A stretch of DNA of 64,000 bases from an uncultured Eubacteriales bacterium (GTDB lineage Bacteria > Bacillota > Clostridia > Oscillospirales > Oscillospiraceae): NCBI GenBank assembly GCA_900546415.1, contig URCY01000002.1:1-64000 (forward strand). The letters run 5' to 3'. The position numbers were made by a program, and so were the translations under genes. The notes under the pieces are model-generated. The model was not told where the DNA came from and made no database searches. It saw only the letters and a program-made list of their open reading frames with translations. Every line of letters starts with the position of its first letter. Position 1 is the stretch's first letter. Shown piece by piece: positions 18,096 to 26,347 of the stretch.

Positions 18096-19687
18096 GACGC
18101 CGTGTTCCCGCGCTCCTGACGGCGCTTCTGCTGCTTCTGAGCCTTGCCGCGCCGGGTCTCGCGGCCGGGCAGGTGACCGACACGCTCACGGTCAAGGTCG
18201 GCTACTTCGGCATGGAAACGGAGCAATATGCGGAGGTCGGCACGTACCATTGGTCGGAGCTTTCGCAGAATCTGCCGATTGTCGAGAACGCGTATTCCTT
18301 CTTCCGCAGCGGGACGGACGGCGTTTACCGCACGGTGATCGATTCTGCGCGCGGCTTTTCCATCAGCGACCTGATGGACTATGTGAACATCAACATACAG
18401 GATATTCAGTCGATCCAGTTCTATACGAAGGATCAGGAGATCGGCTATTTCACCTCGTTCACCAACGCCGAGCTCTTCGAGACGCCGCGCTATTATTTCA
18501 ACGATCTTTCGTCTCACATTGAGCCGGTCTATAACGACGCGGGTGAGGTCGTGGAATTCAACGCCGATTCGGCGTGGGACGACTGCTGGGAGGTCGCGCC
18601 GATGCTGGCGCTCGAGGACAGCTGGGCAACCTACGAGCTGGGCACGGAGCACACCGCGCCGAACTACGAGAGCATGGGGACGGGCAACCGCTTCCGGCTG
18701 TTGTTCGGGCAGGCGTACCCGACGGAGGTGCGGACGAACCAGAGCGCGAAATACACGCACACCCTGTTCGTCACGCTCAACGGCACGCCGCCCGTGCCGG
18801 AGCTTCCGGAGCTGGACGGGACGATCGGGTCGCATACGATCCAGTTCGATATGTCGCTCAGCAACGGCACCCTGCGCGAGGCGCTCGCGCAGCTGCTGAA
18901 CATCTCCTCGTCGGATTCCTCCGTTTTGGAGATCAAGAGCGTGACCGTCACGCCGAGCAGCGAATATGTCGATCTTGCGACGGTCACGGTGACCTATGAG
19001 GTGCATAAGGAAGGGGCGGCGAGTCTGTCGATCGGGCTTGGCGGAGCGCCCGTGACGAGCAGCCCGACGATCACGACGCACGATCCGACGCCGACCGAGC
19101 CTGACCCGCAGCCCACGCTGCCGGTCTTGCCGGACACGCCGACGCAGCCCGACAACGGCAATGGGCAGGGGAACGGCAGCGGCAACGATCAGAGCAACGG
19201 GAACGGCAGCGGCAACGATCAGAGCAACGGGAACGGAAGCGGCAACGATCAGAGCAACGGGAACGGAAGCGGCAACGGGAACGGTTCGATCCCGACCCCG
19301 ACAACGCCCGCTCCGACGACCGCTCCGACCGAGGTGACCGAGGCGACCACCGAGCCGCCGACCGAGCTTGGCGTTCCGGACGGCTTGAATCCGGCCGACA
19401 CCGCGCCCGTTCCGCTGCCCGAGCAGATGGTGCGTATGTACGCGCTGGACGATTCCGTTGCGCGGCAGCTGATGCAAAAGGGCGAACAGGCAGTGCAGCC
19501 GGATGCGCAGAACGGCGGCGCGGCGGCACACGCGCCGACGGTCGCACCTGCGATCGAGGAGCGGGACGACCGTCTGACGCTGCTGCTGGTTGCGCTCGGC
19601 GCGATCCTGACCGCCGCTGCGGGCGGCGCGGCAGCCTGCGCTTATTATCAAAAACAATTTCCACGAAAAGAAAGAGGTAAGGCATGA
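18092..19687 (+). CDS. Membrane-anchored surface protein with repetitive hydrophilic stalk
   Basis: Unrecognised family; 531 residues. A signal peptide ends near residue 25 (GLAAG). Residues about 27-235 form an extracellular domain whose order of features resembles the two modules of the giant SLH protein: LTVKVGYFG start, TYHWSEL, SISDLMDYVNI, a middle RYYFNDL, then RFRLLFGQA and a final THTLFVTLNG strand. A stalk follows, with proline/threonine runs and three perfect 10-residue repeats of GNGSGNDQSN type. A single transmembrane helix near residues 500-520 precedes a short basic tail. Start and stop overlap both neighbours by 4 nt, so it is translated together with the binding protein and the ExbB-like channel. 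It may be the surface receptor of the system (inference). Confidence 0.8.
   Translation: MRRRVPALLTALLLLLSLAAPGLAAGQVTDTLTVKVGYFGMETEQYAEVGTYHWSELSQNLPIVENAYSFFRSGTDGVYRTVIDSARGFSISDLMDYVNINIQDIQSIQFYTKDQEIGYFTSFTNAELFETPRYYFNDLSSHIEPVYNDAGEVVEFNADSAWDDCWEVAPMLALEDSWATYELGTEHTAPNYESMGTGNRFRLLFGQAYPTEVRTNQSAKYTHTLFVTLNGTPPVPELPELDGTIGSHTIQFDMSLSNGTLREALAQLLNISSSDSSVLEIKSVTVTPSSEYVDLATVTVTYEVHKEGAASLSIGLGGAPVTSSPTITTHDPTPTEPDPQPTLPVLPDTPTQPDNGNGQGNGSGNDQSNGNGSGNDQSNGNGSGNDQSNGNGSGNGNGSIPTPTTPAPTTAPTEVTEATTEPPTELGVPDGLNPADTAPVPLPEQMVRMYALDDSVARQLMQKGEQAVQPDAQNGGAAAHAPTVAPAIEERDDRLTLLLVALGAILTAAAGGAAACAYYQKQFPRKERGKA
19171..19280 (+). repeat. Three and a half tandem 30-bp repeats inside the stalk region
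   Basis: The unit GAACGGCAGCGGCAACGATC plus AGAGCAACGG occurs at 19171-19200, 19201-19230 and 19231-19260 with one or two changes (GGCAGC to GGAAGC), then partly to 19280. It is in frame and encodes Gly/Asn/Ser/Asp/Gln spacer repeats. Confidence 0.93.
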
Positions 19688-20304
19688 GTTCTGCATTTCA
19701 CGAGATTCTGCGCGCGGTCGCGTCGGCCATGGAGCTGCCGGTCGTGCTGCTGCTGGTGCTGCTGCTGGCCTTCGCGGTGTTCACCGTCGGCTGGCTGCTG
19801 GTCGAGTATTTTACAGAGCACCGCCATATGAAGTTCACGCTGCCGGTTCTGCTTGAGACGCTCCGCACAACGGACGACGTCTCGAAGACCTTGGAGCGCA
19901 GCCGCCTGAACCGTCGGCAGAGGGCGCTTTTGGCCGAGCTGGCCGCGCATCCGGAGTTGACGGCCGAGCTGCGCCGCTCTCTGGCGGACAATCTGCTCGA
20001 GCATGAGCAGGCGCACTATGACCGGCTCATCAAGCTGACCGATCTTGCCGCGAAGCTCGCGCCGATGTTCGGCCTGCTTGGCACGCTCATCCCGCTCGGC
20101 CCCGGCATCATCGCTTTGGGACAGGGCGACACCTACACGCTGTCCGTCTCGCTTCTGACCGCGTTCGACACGACGATCGTCGGCCTGATCGCGGCGGCGG
20201 TCTGCATGGTCGTTTCGACCGTCCGCAAGCGCTGGTACGGCGCGTATATGTCCGATCTGGAGACGCTGGCGGACTGCCTCTGCGAGCGCGAGGCGGCAGC
20301 ATGA
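19684..20304 (+). CDS. MotA/TolQ/ExbB-family proton channel protein
   Basis: Inner-membrane channel subunit that uses the ion gradient to drive a partner protein. An N-terminal membrane helix (residues about 18-40) precedes a charged cytoplasmic domain. Two further helices carry the family signature APMFGLLGTLIPLGPGI and SVSLLTAFDTTIVGLIAAAV, with conserved threonines in the channel helices. Length of 206 residues matches ExbB/TolQ and not MotA, and no flagellar genes are present. Both ends overlap their neighbours by 4 nt (ATGA). The partner is probably the next gene product. Confidence 0.9.
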   Translation: MSSAFHEILRAVASAMELPVVLLLVLLLAFAVFTVGWLLVEYFTEHRHMKFTLPVLLETLRTTDDVSKTLERSRLNRRQRALLAELAAHPELTAELRRSLADNLLEHEQAHYDRLIKLTDLAAKLAPMFGLLGTLIPLGPGIIALGQGDTYTLSVSLLTAFDTTIVGLIAAAVCMVVSTVRKRWYGAYMSDLETLADCLCEREAAA

Positions 20305-20657
20305 GAAGGCAGAGAAATCGCCGCCGCTTCGAGGACGAGGGCGTCAATCCGATGAACTACATCTCCAACCTGTCCGACGCGATGCTGGTTCTGGCCGTCG
20401 GCATGATGCTGGCGCTGATCGTCCATTGGAACGTGGACATCGGCTCTGGGACGAAGACAGGGCAGACGAGCGAGCCGACCTCGCAGACGCAGATCGACCG
20501 CGACAACGCGCCGAGCTTCACGGACGACGATCTGAAGGAGACGGAGCAGCCGTCGGAGAGCGGCGAGCTGGAGAAGCTCGGCGAGGTCTACTATGACGCG
20601 GCAACCGGAAAATACTACATCATTGAAAACTCGAACGGAACGGAGGGCGGACAGTGA
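20301..20657 (+). CDS. ExbD-like single-pass partner (DUF2149 type)
   Basis: A 118-residue protein: basic N-terminus, one membrane helix (residues about 22-46) and an acidic extracellular tail. The helix begins NLSDAMLVLAVGMM, with an aspartate at its start in the same place as the proton-carrying aspartate of ExbD/TolR. It is recognised as the DUF2149 type that accompanies ExbB-like channels in some anaerobes and methanogens. The tail ends in a small GKYYIIENS strand. Overlapping ATGA junctions on both sides indicate coupled translation and probably a fixed complex with the ExbB-like protein. Confidence 0.78.
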   Translation: MRRQRNRRRFEDEGVNPMNYISNLSDAMLVLAVGMMLALIVHWNVDIGSGTKTGQTSEPTSQTQIDRDNAPSFTDDDLKETEQPSESGELEKLGEVYYDAATGKYYIIENSNGTEGGQ

Positions 20658-23600
20658 AACGTTTTTGGAGCATTCTGATCCTGCTTGCGCTGCTGGCGCA
20701 GGCCGGTTGTCTCGGCGCGTCGGCGTCCGGGCAGGTTACGGGCAAGCTGGAGCGGCGCGCAGGCTATGAGCTTGCGAGCGTGCGCTATGTCTTTGCCGAC
20801 GGCAGCTACGGCTTTGCCGAGGTGCGCGAGACGGCCGACGGCTATGCCTATTCGTTTGCAGACCCCGGCACGGCGTATACGCTCGTGCCGGAGTATTTCT
20901 CCACGACCGTCTGGGACGGCGCGGTGGATCTTTCCTGGTACGACGCAGAGCAGACCGAATTTTATATCAGCACACCGGCGCAGCTTGCCGGTCTGGCGGC
21001 GCTCGTCAACGGCCGCGTGGACGCAGACACGTCCGATTACCGCATCCGCGGCGACCGCAGCCAGCTCGTCAGCACCCGCGTGGACGATTTTCTGCTGATC
21101 GGCGCGGGCGGCGGCAACCTATACGGCACGGTCTATGTCGGCGATCAGGATCATGATTTTTCGGACAAAACGGTCTATCTGACGGCCGATCTCGATATGG
21201 GCGGCGAATGCAACTGGACGCCGATCGGCGGCAAATATCCCATGGACGCAGCCAACAGTGACTATGTGATCGAGGCCTTCTTCAACGGCACGCTTGACGG
21301 GCAGGGACATCGCATCACGAATCTGCACTGCGACCGCTACGCGGCGAAGGGCTATGCCTATTCGCAGGCGGTCGGACTCGTCGGCTACCTCGGCGAGCTT
21401 TATCAGGACGAGGCTGCGCCAAAGGCCGCTCCGGCCGTGCGCAATCTCTCCGTCAGCGGCGATGTTTACGGCCGCCGCATGGTCGGCGGTATCGTCGGCC
21501 GCACGGGCAAGATCCCGACCGGCGTCTATCTGGAAAACTGCGCGAACCATGCGACCGTTCGCAACACGGACTCCAAGGGCATCGGCGGCATTGTCGGAAC
21601 GGGCTGGAGCGCGGGAGCGATCGTGAACTGCTATAACACCGGCGTGATCTCCACGTCCTACGCCTGTCCGGCCGGCGGCATCGTCGGCAGCAACGGCGGT
21701 CTGGATGTTTTCAACTGCTATAACGTCGGCACGATCGATTCCTCCGGCAACGCGCGCGGGCGCGGCATCGGCGGACATGACAGCGGCAGCTACACCGTTT
21801 CGGACTGCTACTATCTCGACGGCTGCGACGACGACCCGGCCTCGAACGGCTGGTACGTCGGCACGGCGCAGAGCATTCGGGTCTTCGTTGAGCGCCGAAG
21901 CTCGGCCGCGATGCAGACGCAGGACTTGGTCGACGCGCTCAACCGCAACGGTGAGGCCTATGTCGGCACGGCGGGCGGCTATCCGCGTCTGGCCTGGGAG
22001 GCCGGAGCGCAGCGGCCGGACGCCTCCGTCCGCGTGGAGAAGCCGGAGGGCGGCGCGATTTCGGCAGACCGGACGGGAAGCGTTCCCGCCGGGACGGTTT
22101 TGAAGCTCTCCAACGCGCCCGAAACCGGCTGGACGCTCCGCAGCTATACGCTCAGCGGAAAGGAGCTGAGCGGCCGCTATGCGACCGTCACGGGCGAGAG
22201 CGTTCTGAGCGGACGTTTCGAGGCGCTTCAGGCGGGCGCGCTCTATATCGAGCAGCATCCGGCCTGCGAGCTGACCGTGACCAAAACCGGCACGGCGCTG
22301 CAAAACGGCGCGCTCGTTCCGGTCGAAAATGCGCCGGTGCAGGACGGCGACGCGCTCTATGAGGGCGACGTGCTGACCGTGAAGGCCAAGCTGAACGCCG
22401 ACGCGGCGCCGGACGATCTGAACTACGTTTACAGCGGCAGCTTCCGCTATTTCTTTGCCTATCAGGACGGCAGCGGCGAAAAGGCGACTGACACCGGCAG
22501 CTTTACGGTCGGCTCGCAGATCACGGCCGCGCCGCTGAGCCTGCGCGTCGAGCCGTATACGACGCACAAGGTCTGGACGCAGCTAGCCGAGACCGATTGG
22601 TACAGCGACGGGCGCACGGAGTTCACGCTGACCACGGCGCGGCAGCTTGCGGGCTTGGCAAAGCTCGTCCGCGAGGGCAACCGATTCACCGGGAAGACCG
22701 TGAAGCTCGGCGCGGACATTTCCCTTGTGAACGACGACAAGACCTTTAACCGCAGCGTCCGCTGGTGGGACGGTATCGGCACGAATCAGAACCCATTTTC
22801 CGGCACGTTTGATGGCGACGGCCACCAGATCACGCAGATGACGGCCGTCTCGTCGGGCAGCGGCGCAGCGCTTTTTGTTGCGGCGAAGTCCGCGACGATC
22901 CGGAATGTCAGCGTTTATGGCACGGTCGAGGCAAACGGCAGCGCCGCCGGGATCGTTGCGTCGGCCTCCGACACTGTCGTGGAGCGGTGCGACAACCACG
23001 CCGAGATCCGCTCGACCAATGTGAATGCGGGCGGCATTGCCGCCGTGCTGGACGCGGGCAGCAGCCTGCTGAGCTGCACAAATCGCGGCACGGTGAATGG
23101 GACGGACGGCGTCGGCGGAGTGGCCGGCGTTGTGCAGGACGCGAACAGCAGCCTGACGGACTGCCTGAACTATGCCGCCGTCGGAGCAGACGGCGCCAGC
23201 ATCGGCGCGGGCGGCGTGGTCGGCCGCATCGGCGGCGCGCTGCTCCGCTGCGCCAACTACGGCCCGGTTTCCGGCGCTTGCTGGTACATGGGCGGCGTTG
23301 CGGGCGTGGCCAAGACGCAGAACGCCTCGAGGCTGACCGATTGCTACAGCGTCGGCGACGTTTCCAACACCCATTCCTATTCCGCAGCCGGGACCGGCGG
23401 CCTGCTCGGCCACGGCGACTTCTGCACGCTCGAAACCTGCTTCTCCTATGCTGCGGTCGCGGCGCAGAGCGGAACGGCCGACGGCGCGATCGGCAAATAT
23501 ATGCGCCGCTCCACGAACAGCTGCAAAAATGTATGGATCTTGGGCGATGCAAGCGCGATCCCCGGCGTTTCCGGCCAAAGCACGGCAGGCTTTGCCTCGG

Positions 23601-24385
23601 AGGATTTCTTGAATCAGCTCAATGCGGACCGCTGCTTCGTGCTGAAAAACGGAAAATATCCCGAATTTTCGTCGGTCTACGGCGAGACGGTCTGCGTGCA
23701 CGCACACACCGAGCTGGTGAACGTCCGGCAGGCTGTCTGCGGCACACCGGGCTACAGCGGCGATCTTGTCTGCACGGATTGCGGCGCAGTTTTGCGCACG
23801 GGCGAGGCGACCACGGCGACCTGCCCCGGCGCAAGCTTTGCGGATATGCCCTCGGTCGGCAACTGGGCGCACGCCGGGATCGACTACGCCGTGACGCACG
23901 GCCTGTTCAAGGGCGTCAGCCCGACGAGCTTCGAGCCGGACGGCTCGATGACCCGCGCCATGCTGGTCACGGTGCTCTGGCGCGTCGAGGGGCAGCCGGA
24001 TCCGTCCGAGCAGAGCCGATTCTCCGATGTGGAGCGCGGGAGCTGGTATGACAAGGCCGTGCTCTGGGCAGCGGAATGCAAGGTGGTCAACGGCGTCTCT
24101 GCCACACGCTTTGAGCCGGATTCCAACGTGACGCGTGAGCAGATCGCGGTGATCCTCTATCGCTACGCGCGCTACAAGGGCTTGGATACGCGCGAGCGCG
24201 GAGATCTTTCTGCCTTCCCGGATGTGGCCGCCGTCAGCAGCTATGCGACAACGGCGTTCTCCTGGGCAAACGGCGCGAGGCTCATCAACGGCACGTCGAA
24301 CGGCTCGGTCGCCCTGCTCGACCCGCAGGGCGACGCGACGCGCGCGCAGGTAGCGGCCATTCTGATGCGCTTTTTGAATCGTTAA
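20654..24385 (+). CDS. SLH-anchored surface protein with GLUG-type repeats
   Basis: Secreted protein of 1243 residues with a GTG start overlapping the previous stop. The N-terminal hydrophobic segment ends near an alanine-rich site (the cysteine in LAQAGC is a poor lipobox because of the Q at -3). Residues about 190-375 and 655-940 contain GLUG-type repeats of a beta-helix kind (LVGYLGEL, VGGIVGRTG, AGGIVGSNGG, VGGVAGVV) each separated by CxNxGxI-like turns. Three SLH domains close the chain (about 1057-1243). The linker with LVCTDCGAV and the SLH block resemble those of the giant LRR protein. It is the last gene of the ExbB-like operon and may be a wall-attached ligand-capture component (inference). 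Confidence 0.88.
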   Translation: MKRFWSILILLALLAQAGCLGASASGQVTGKLERRAGYELASVRYVFADGSYGFAEVRETADGYAYSFADPGTAYTLVPEYFSTTVWDGAVDLSWYDAEQTEFYISTPAQLAGLAALVNGRVDADTSDYRIRGDRSQLVSTRVDDFLLIGAGGGNLYGTVYVGDQDHDFSDKTVYLTADLDMGGECNWTPIGGKYPMDAANSDYVIEAFFNGTLDGQGHRITNLHCDRYAAKGYAYSQAVGLVGYLGELYQDEAAPKAAPAVRNLSVSGDVYGRRMVGGIVGRTGKIPTGVYLENCANHATVRNTDSKGIGGIVGTGWSAGAIVNCYNTGVISTSYACPAGGIVGSNGGLDVFNCYNVGTIDSSGNARGRGIGGHDSGSYTVSDCYYLDGCDDDPASNGWYVGTAQSIRVFVERRSSAAMQTQDLVDALNRNGEAYVGTAGGYPRLAWEAGAQRPDASVRVEKPEGGAISADRTGSVPAGTVLKLSNAPETGWTLRSYTLSGKELSGRYATVTGESVLSGRFEALQAGALYIEQHPACELTVTKTGTALQNGALVPVENAPVQDGDALYEGDVLTVKAKLNADAAPDDLNYVYSGSFRYFFAYQDGSGEKATDTGSFTVGSQITAAPLSLRVEPYTTHKVWTQLAETDWYSDGRTEFTLTTARQLAGLAKLVREGNRFTGKTVKLGADISLVNDDKTFNRSVRWWDGIGTNQNPFSGTFDGDGHQITQMTAVSSGSGAALFVAAKSATIRNVSVYGTVEANGSAAGIVASASDTVVERCDNHAEIRSTNVNAGGIAAVLDAGSSLLSCTNRGTVNGTDGVGGVAGVVQDANSSLTDCLNYAAVGADGASIGAGGVVGRIGGALLRCANYGPVSGACWYMGGVAGVAKTQNASRLTDCYSVGDVSNTHSYSAAGTGGLLGHGDFCTLETCFSYAAVAAQSGTADGAIGKYMRRSTNSCKNVWILGDASAIPGVSGQSTAGFASEDFLNQLNADRCFVLKNGKYPEFSSVYGETVCVHAHTELVNVRQAVCGTPGYSGDLVCTDCGAVLRTGEATTATCPGASFADMPSVGNWAHAGIDYAVTHGLFKGVSPTSFEPDGSMTRAMLVTVLWRVEGQPDPSEQSRFSDVERGSWYDKAVLWAAECKVVNGVSATRFEPDSNVTREQIAVILYRYARYKGLDTRERGDLSAFPDVAAVSSYATTAFSWANGARLINGTSNGSVALLDPQGDATRAQVAAILMRFLNR

Positions 24386-24390
24386 ACAGA

Positions 24391-24423
24391 AAAACGCCTC
24401 TCCGATCTTGGAGAGGCGTTTTT
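24391..24423. terminator. Bidirectional terminator between convergent operons
   Basis: The stem AAAACGCCTCTCC / GGAGAGGCGTTTT has a 6-nt loop, with T tracts on both strands. It serves the surface-protein operon and the leftward FecE-type gene. Confidence 0.92.
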
Positions 24424-24425
24424 CA

Positions 24426-25190
24426 TTAATCCAACGGGATCAGAACCGTATGGCCGTCGATGCGCCGCACCTCGGCGCGGATGCCGTAGAGCCGCGCAAG
24501 CAGCTCCGGCGTGAGCGTGTCGGCGGTCGCGCCGTCGGCGATCACGCGGCCGTTCTGAAGCGCCAGAACCTGTGTGGCATAGTGCAGCGCGTGCTCCGGG
24601 TTATGCGTCGAGAGCAGGATCGTATAGCCGCCGTCGGCCAGCGCCCGCACCTGCTGCATCACGCGGCGCTGGTTGCCGTAGTCGAGATTTGCAGTCGGCT
24701 CGTCCATGATCAGAACGCGCGCGTCCTGCACCAGTGCCCGCGCGATCAGCGCGAGCTGGCGCTCGCCGCCGGAGAGCTGCGCGATGCCGCGCTGCGCTAA
24801 GTCTGAAATACCAAGCAGCTCCAGCGCGCGGGCGCAGCGTTCGCGTTCCGTTCGGGAGGGCGCCTGCAGCGCCGAGAGCGCACCCGTCGTGCCCATGAGC
24901 ACCGCATCCTCAACGGTATAGTTGAACACCGGCGTGCTCGACTGCGGAATATAAGCGGCCAGATTGGCCAGCCTGCGCCGGTCGATCGCCGCCGTGTCCT
25001 CGCCGCAGAGGCGTATCGTCCCCGCAGACGGCTTCAGCAAGCGCAGAATGCAGCGAAAAAGGGTGCTTTTGCCCGCGCCGTTCGGGCCAAGCACGGCCAC
25101 GAGCGCACCCTGCCGGACGGAGAAGCTGACGTCATGCAGCGTCGGAACGACGCCATAGGAGAACGAGACGTTTTCCAGCTCAATCTGCAT
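24426..25190 (-). CDS. FecE/BtuD-type ABC ATPase
   Basis: Cytoplasmic ATPase of an iron-chelate/cobalamin importer. Walker A is GPNGAGKST, the signature LSGGERQLALIARAL and Walker B VLIMDEPTANLD, followed by the STHNPEHAL switch region. ATG 25190 is chosen because GGAGG lies 8 nt upstream; the longer GTG form at 25199 would have its Shine-Dalgarno touching the codon. It overlaps the permease by 11 nt. Together with the class III binding protein of the facing operon it makes a full FecBCD-like system. Confidence 0.92.
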   Translation of the reverse strand: MQIELENVSFSYGVVPTLHDVSFSVRQGALVAVLGPNGAGKSTLFRCILRLLKPSAGTIRLCGEDTAAIDRRRLANLAAYIPQSSTPVFNYTVEDAVLMGTTGALSALQAPSRTERERCARALELLGISDLAQRGIAQLSGGERQLALIARALVQDARVLIMDEPTANLDYGNQRRVMQQVRALADGGYTILLSTHNPEHALHYATQVLALQNGRVIADGATADTLTPELLARLYGIRAEVRRIDGHTVLIPLD

Positions 25191-26190
25191 GTCTGCCACC
25201 TCCGCTCAGGATCAGATAGAGGAACAGCGGCGCGCCGATGAAGGCGGTGAGGATGCCGAGCGGGATCTCGTTGGTCGTGACGAGGCGCGCGGCGTCATCC
25301 ACGACCAGCAAAAACGCCGCGCCGAGCATGGCCGACGCCGGAATGAGGCGGCGGTAATCGTAGCCGAACAGCATCCGGCAGATATGCGGAATAATCAGGC
25401 CGACCCATCCGATCATGCCCGAGACGGAGACGCTGGCGGCCGTGAGCAGCGTCGCGCAGATCACGACGATCAGGCGCAGCAGCGTGGTGTTCACACCCAT
25501 GGCGCGCGCCTCGTCCTCTCCGACCGTGAGCAGGTTCAGCCGCCAGCGCAGAAGCAGCAGCGGCAGCATCCCGACCGCGAAGGGGATCGACAAAAACAGC
25601 AGGTCGCGCTGCTTGATCGACGTGAGGCTGCCGAGCAGCCAATAGGTGATCGCCGGGAGCTTTTGATCGGTGTCGGCGACGAGCTTGATGAAGGACGTCC
25701 CGGCGGAAAACAGCGAGGAGATCATCATGCCGGCCAGAATCATGGCCGTTGTCGGGTTTGTGCGGCTGACGCGGCTGATGAGATAGGCCACGAAGACCGC
25801 CGCCAGACCGAAGCAGAACGAGGAGGCCGAGATGCCGAAATAGCTTGCGCCGAGCAGGATGGCAAGCGCCGCGCCGAAGCCCGCGCCGGTCGAGGCGCCG
25901 AGGATGTCGGGCGAGACGAGCGGATTGCGGAACATGCCCTGATAGCAGATGCCCGCGACGGAGAGTGCCGCGCCGACCAGCATCGCCGCGCCGACGCGCG
26001 GCAGACGGATCTCAAAAAAGACCTGCTGCGCGCCCTTCGGCACGTCGCCGCGCCCGGCAATGAGGTGCGCCAGCTCGATAAGGCTCAGATGAAAGCGGCC
26101 GGAAACGATTGAGAACAGCACTGCGGCAAGCAGCACTGCGCCGAGGCAGAAAAATCGCGCGGTATAGGATTTTTGTTTCTTGAGCTGCAT
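25180..26190 (-). CDS. FecCD/BtuC-type ABC permease
   Basis: Membrane permease for a metal chelate, 336 residues, rich in hydrophobic segments. Typical BtuC-family blocks are visible: RLPRVGAAMLVGAALSVAGI, MFRNPLVSPDILGASTGAGF, MILAGMMISSLFSAG and GMIGWVGLIIPHICRMLFG followed by DYRRLIPASAMLGA. The ending NEIPLGILTAFIGAPLFLYL is the conserved helix that contacts the ATPase. A Shine-Dalgarno AGGAG sits 6 nt before the start. The binding protein is not adjacent but is encoded 7 kb away in the convergent operon. Confidence 0.93.
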   Translation of the reverse strand: MQLKKQKSYTARFFCLGAVLLAAVLFSIVSGRFHLSLIELAHLIAGRGDVPKGAQQVFFEIRLPRVGAAMLVGAALSVAGICYQGMFRNPLVSPDILGASTGAGFGAALAILLGASYFGISASSFCFGLAAVFVAYLISRVSRTNPTTAMILAGMMISSLFSAGTSFIKLVADTDQKLPAITYWLLGSLTSIKQRDLLFLSIPFAVGMLPLLLLRWRLNLLTVGEDEARAMGVNTTLLRLIVVICATLLTAASVSVSGMIGWVGLIIPHICRMLFGYDYRRLIPASAMLGAAFLLVVDDAARLVTTNEIPLGILTAFIGAPLFLYLILSGGGRHAD

Positions 26191-26291
26191 GACGACTCCT
26201 GCCCTTCAAGCGTAATTCTTATATGAGATAACGCCAAGCACTATTCTAGCAAAATTCGACCGTTCTGTCAATGCGCCGGACGGGAAACGCC

Positions 26292-26319
26292 TTGCATTTT
26301 TCCGTTTGCGTGCTATAAT
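26292..26319 (+). promoter_or_regulatory. Promoter of the LCP-family gene
   Basis: TTGCAT at 26292-26297 and TATAAT at 26314-26319 are 16 bp apart, in the gap divergent from the FecCD gene. Confidence 0.8.
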
Positions 26320-26347
26320 GTAAGAAAAAATGGGTGGTGGTGAGCCT

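Noticed and set aside
19684..20657. Flagellar MotA/MotB pair
   Set aside because: The lengths match ExbB plus a small partner; the partner has no peptidoglycan-binding OmpA domain and no flagellar gene is near.
19684..20657. Evidence for an outer membrane (diderm cell)
   Set aside because: ExbB-like genes alone are not enough. No BamA, Lpt, porin or TonB gene is in the window, and the SLH and LCP genes fit a monoderm.
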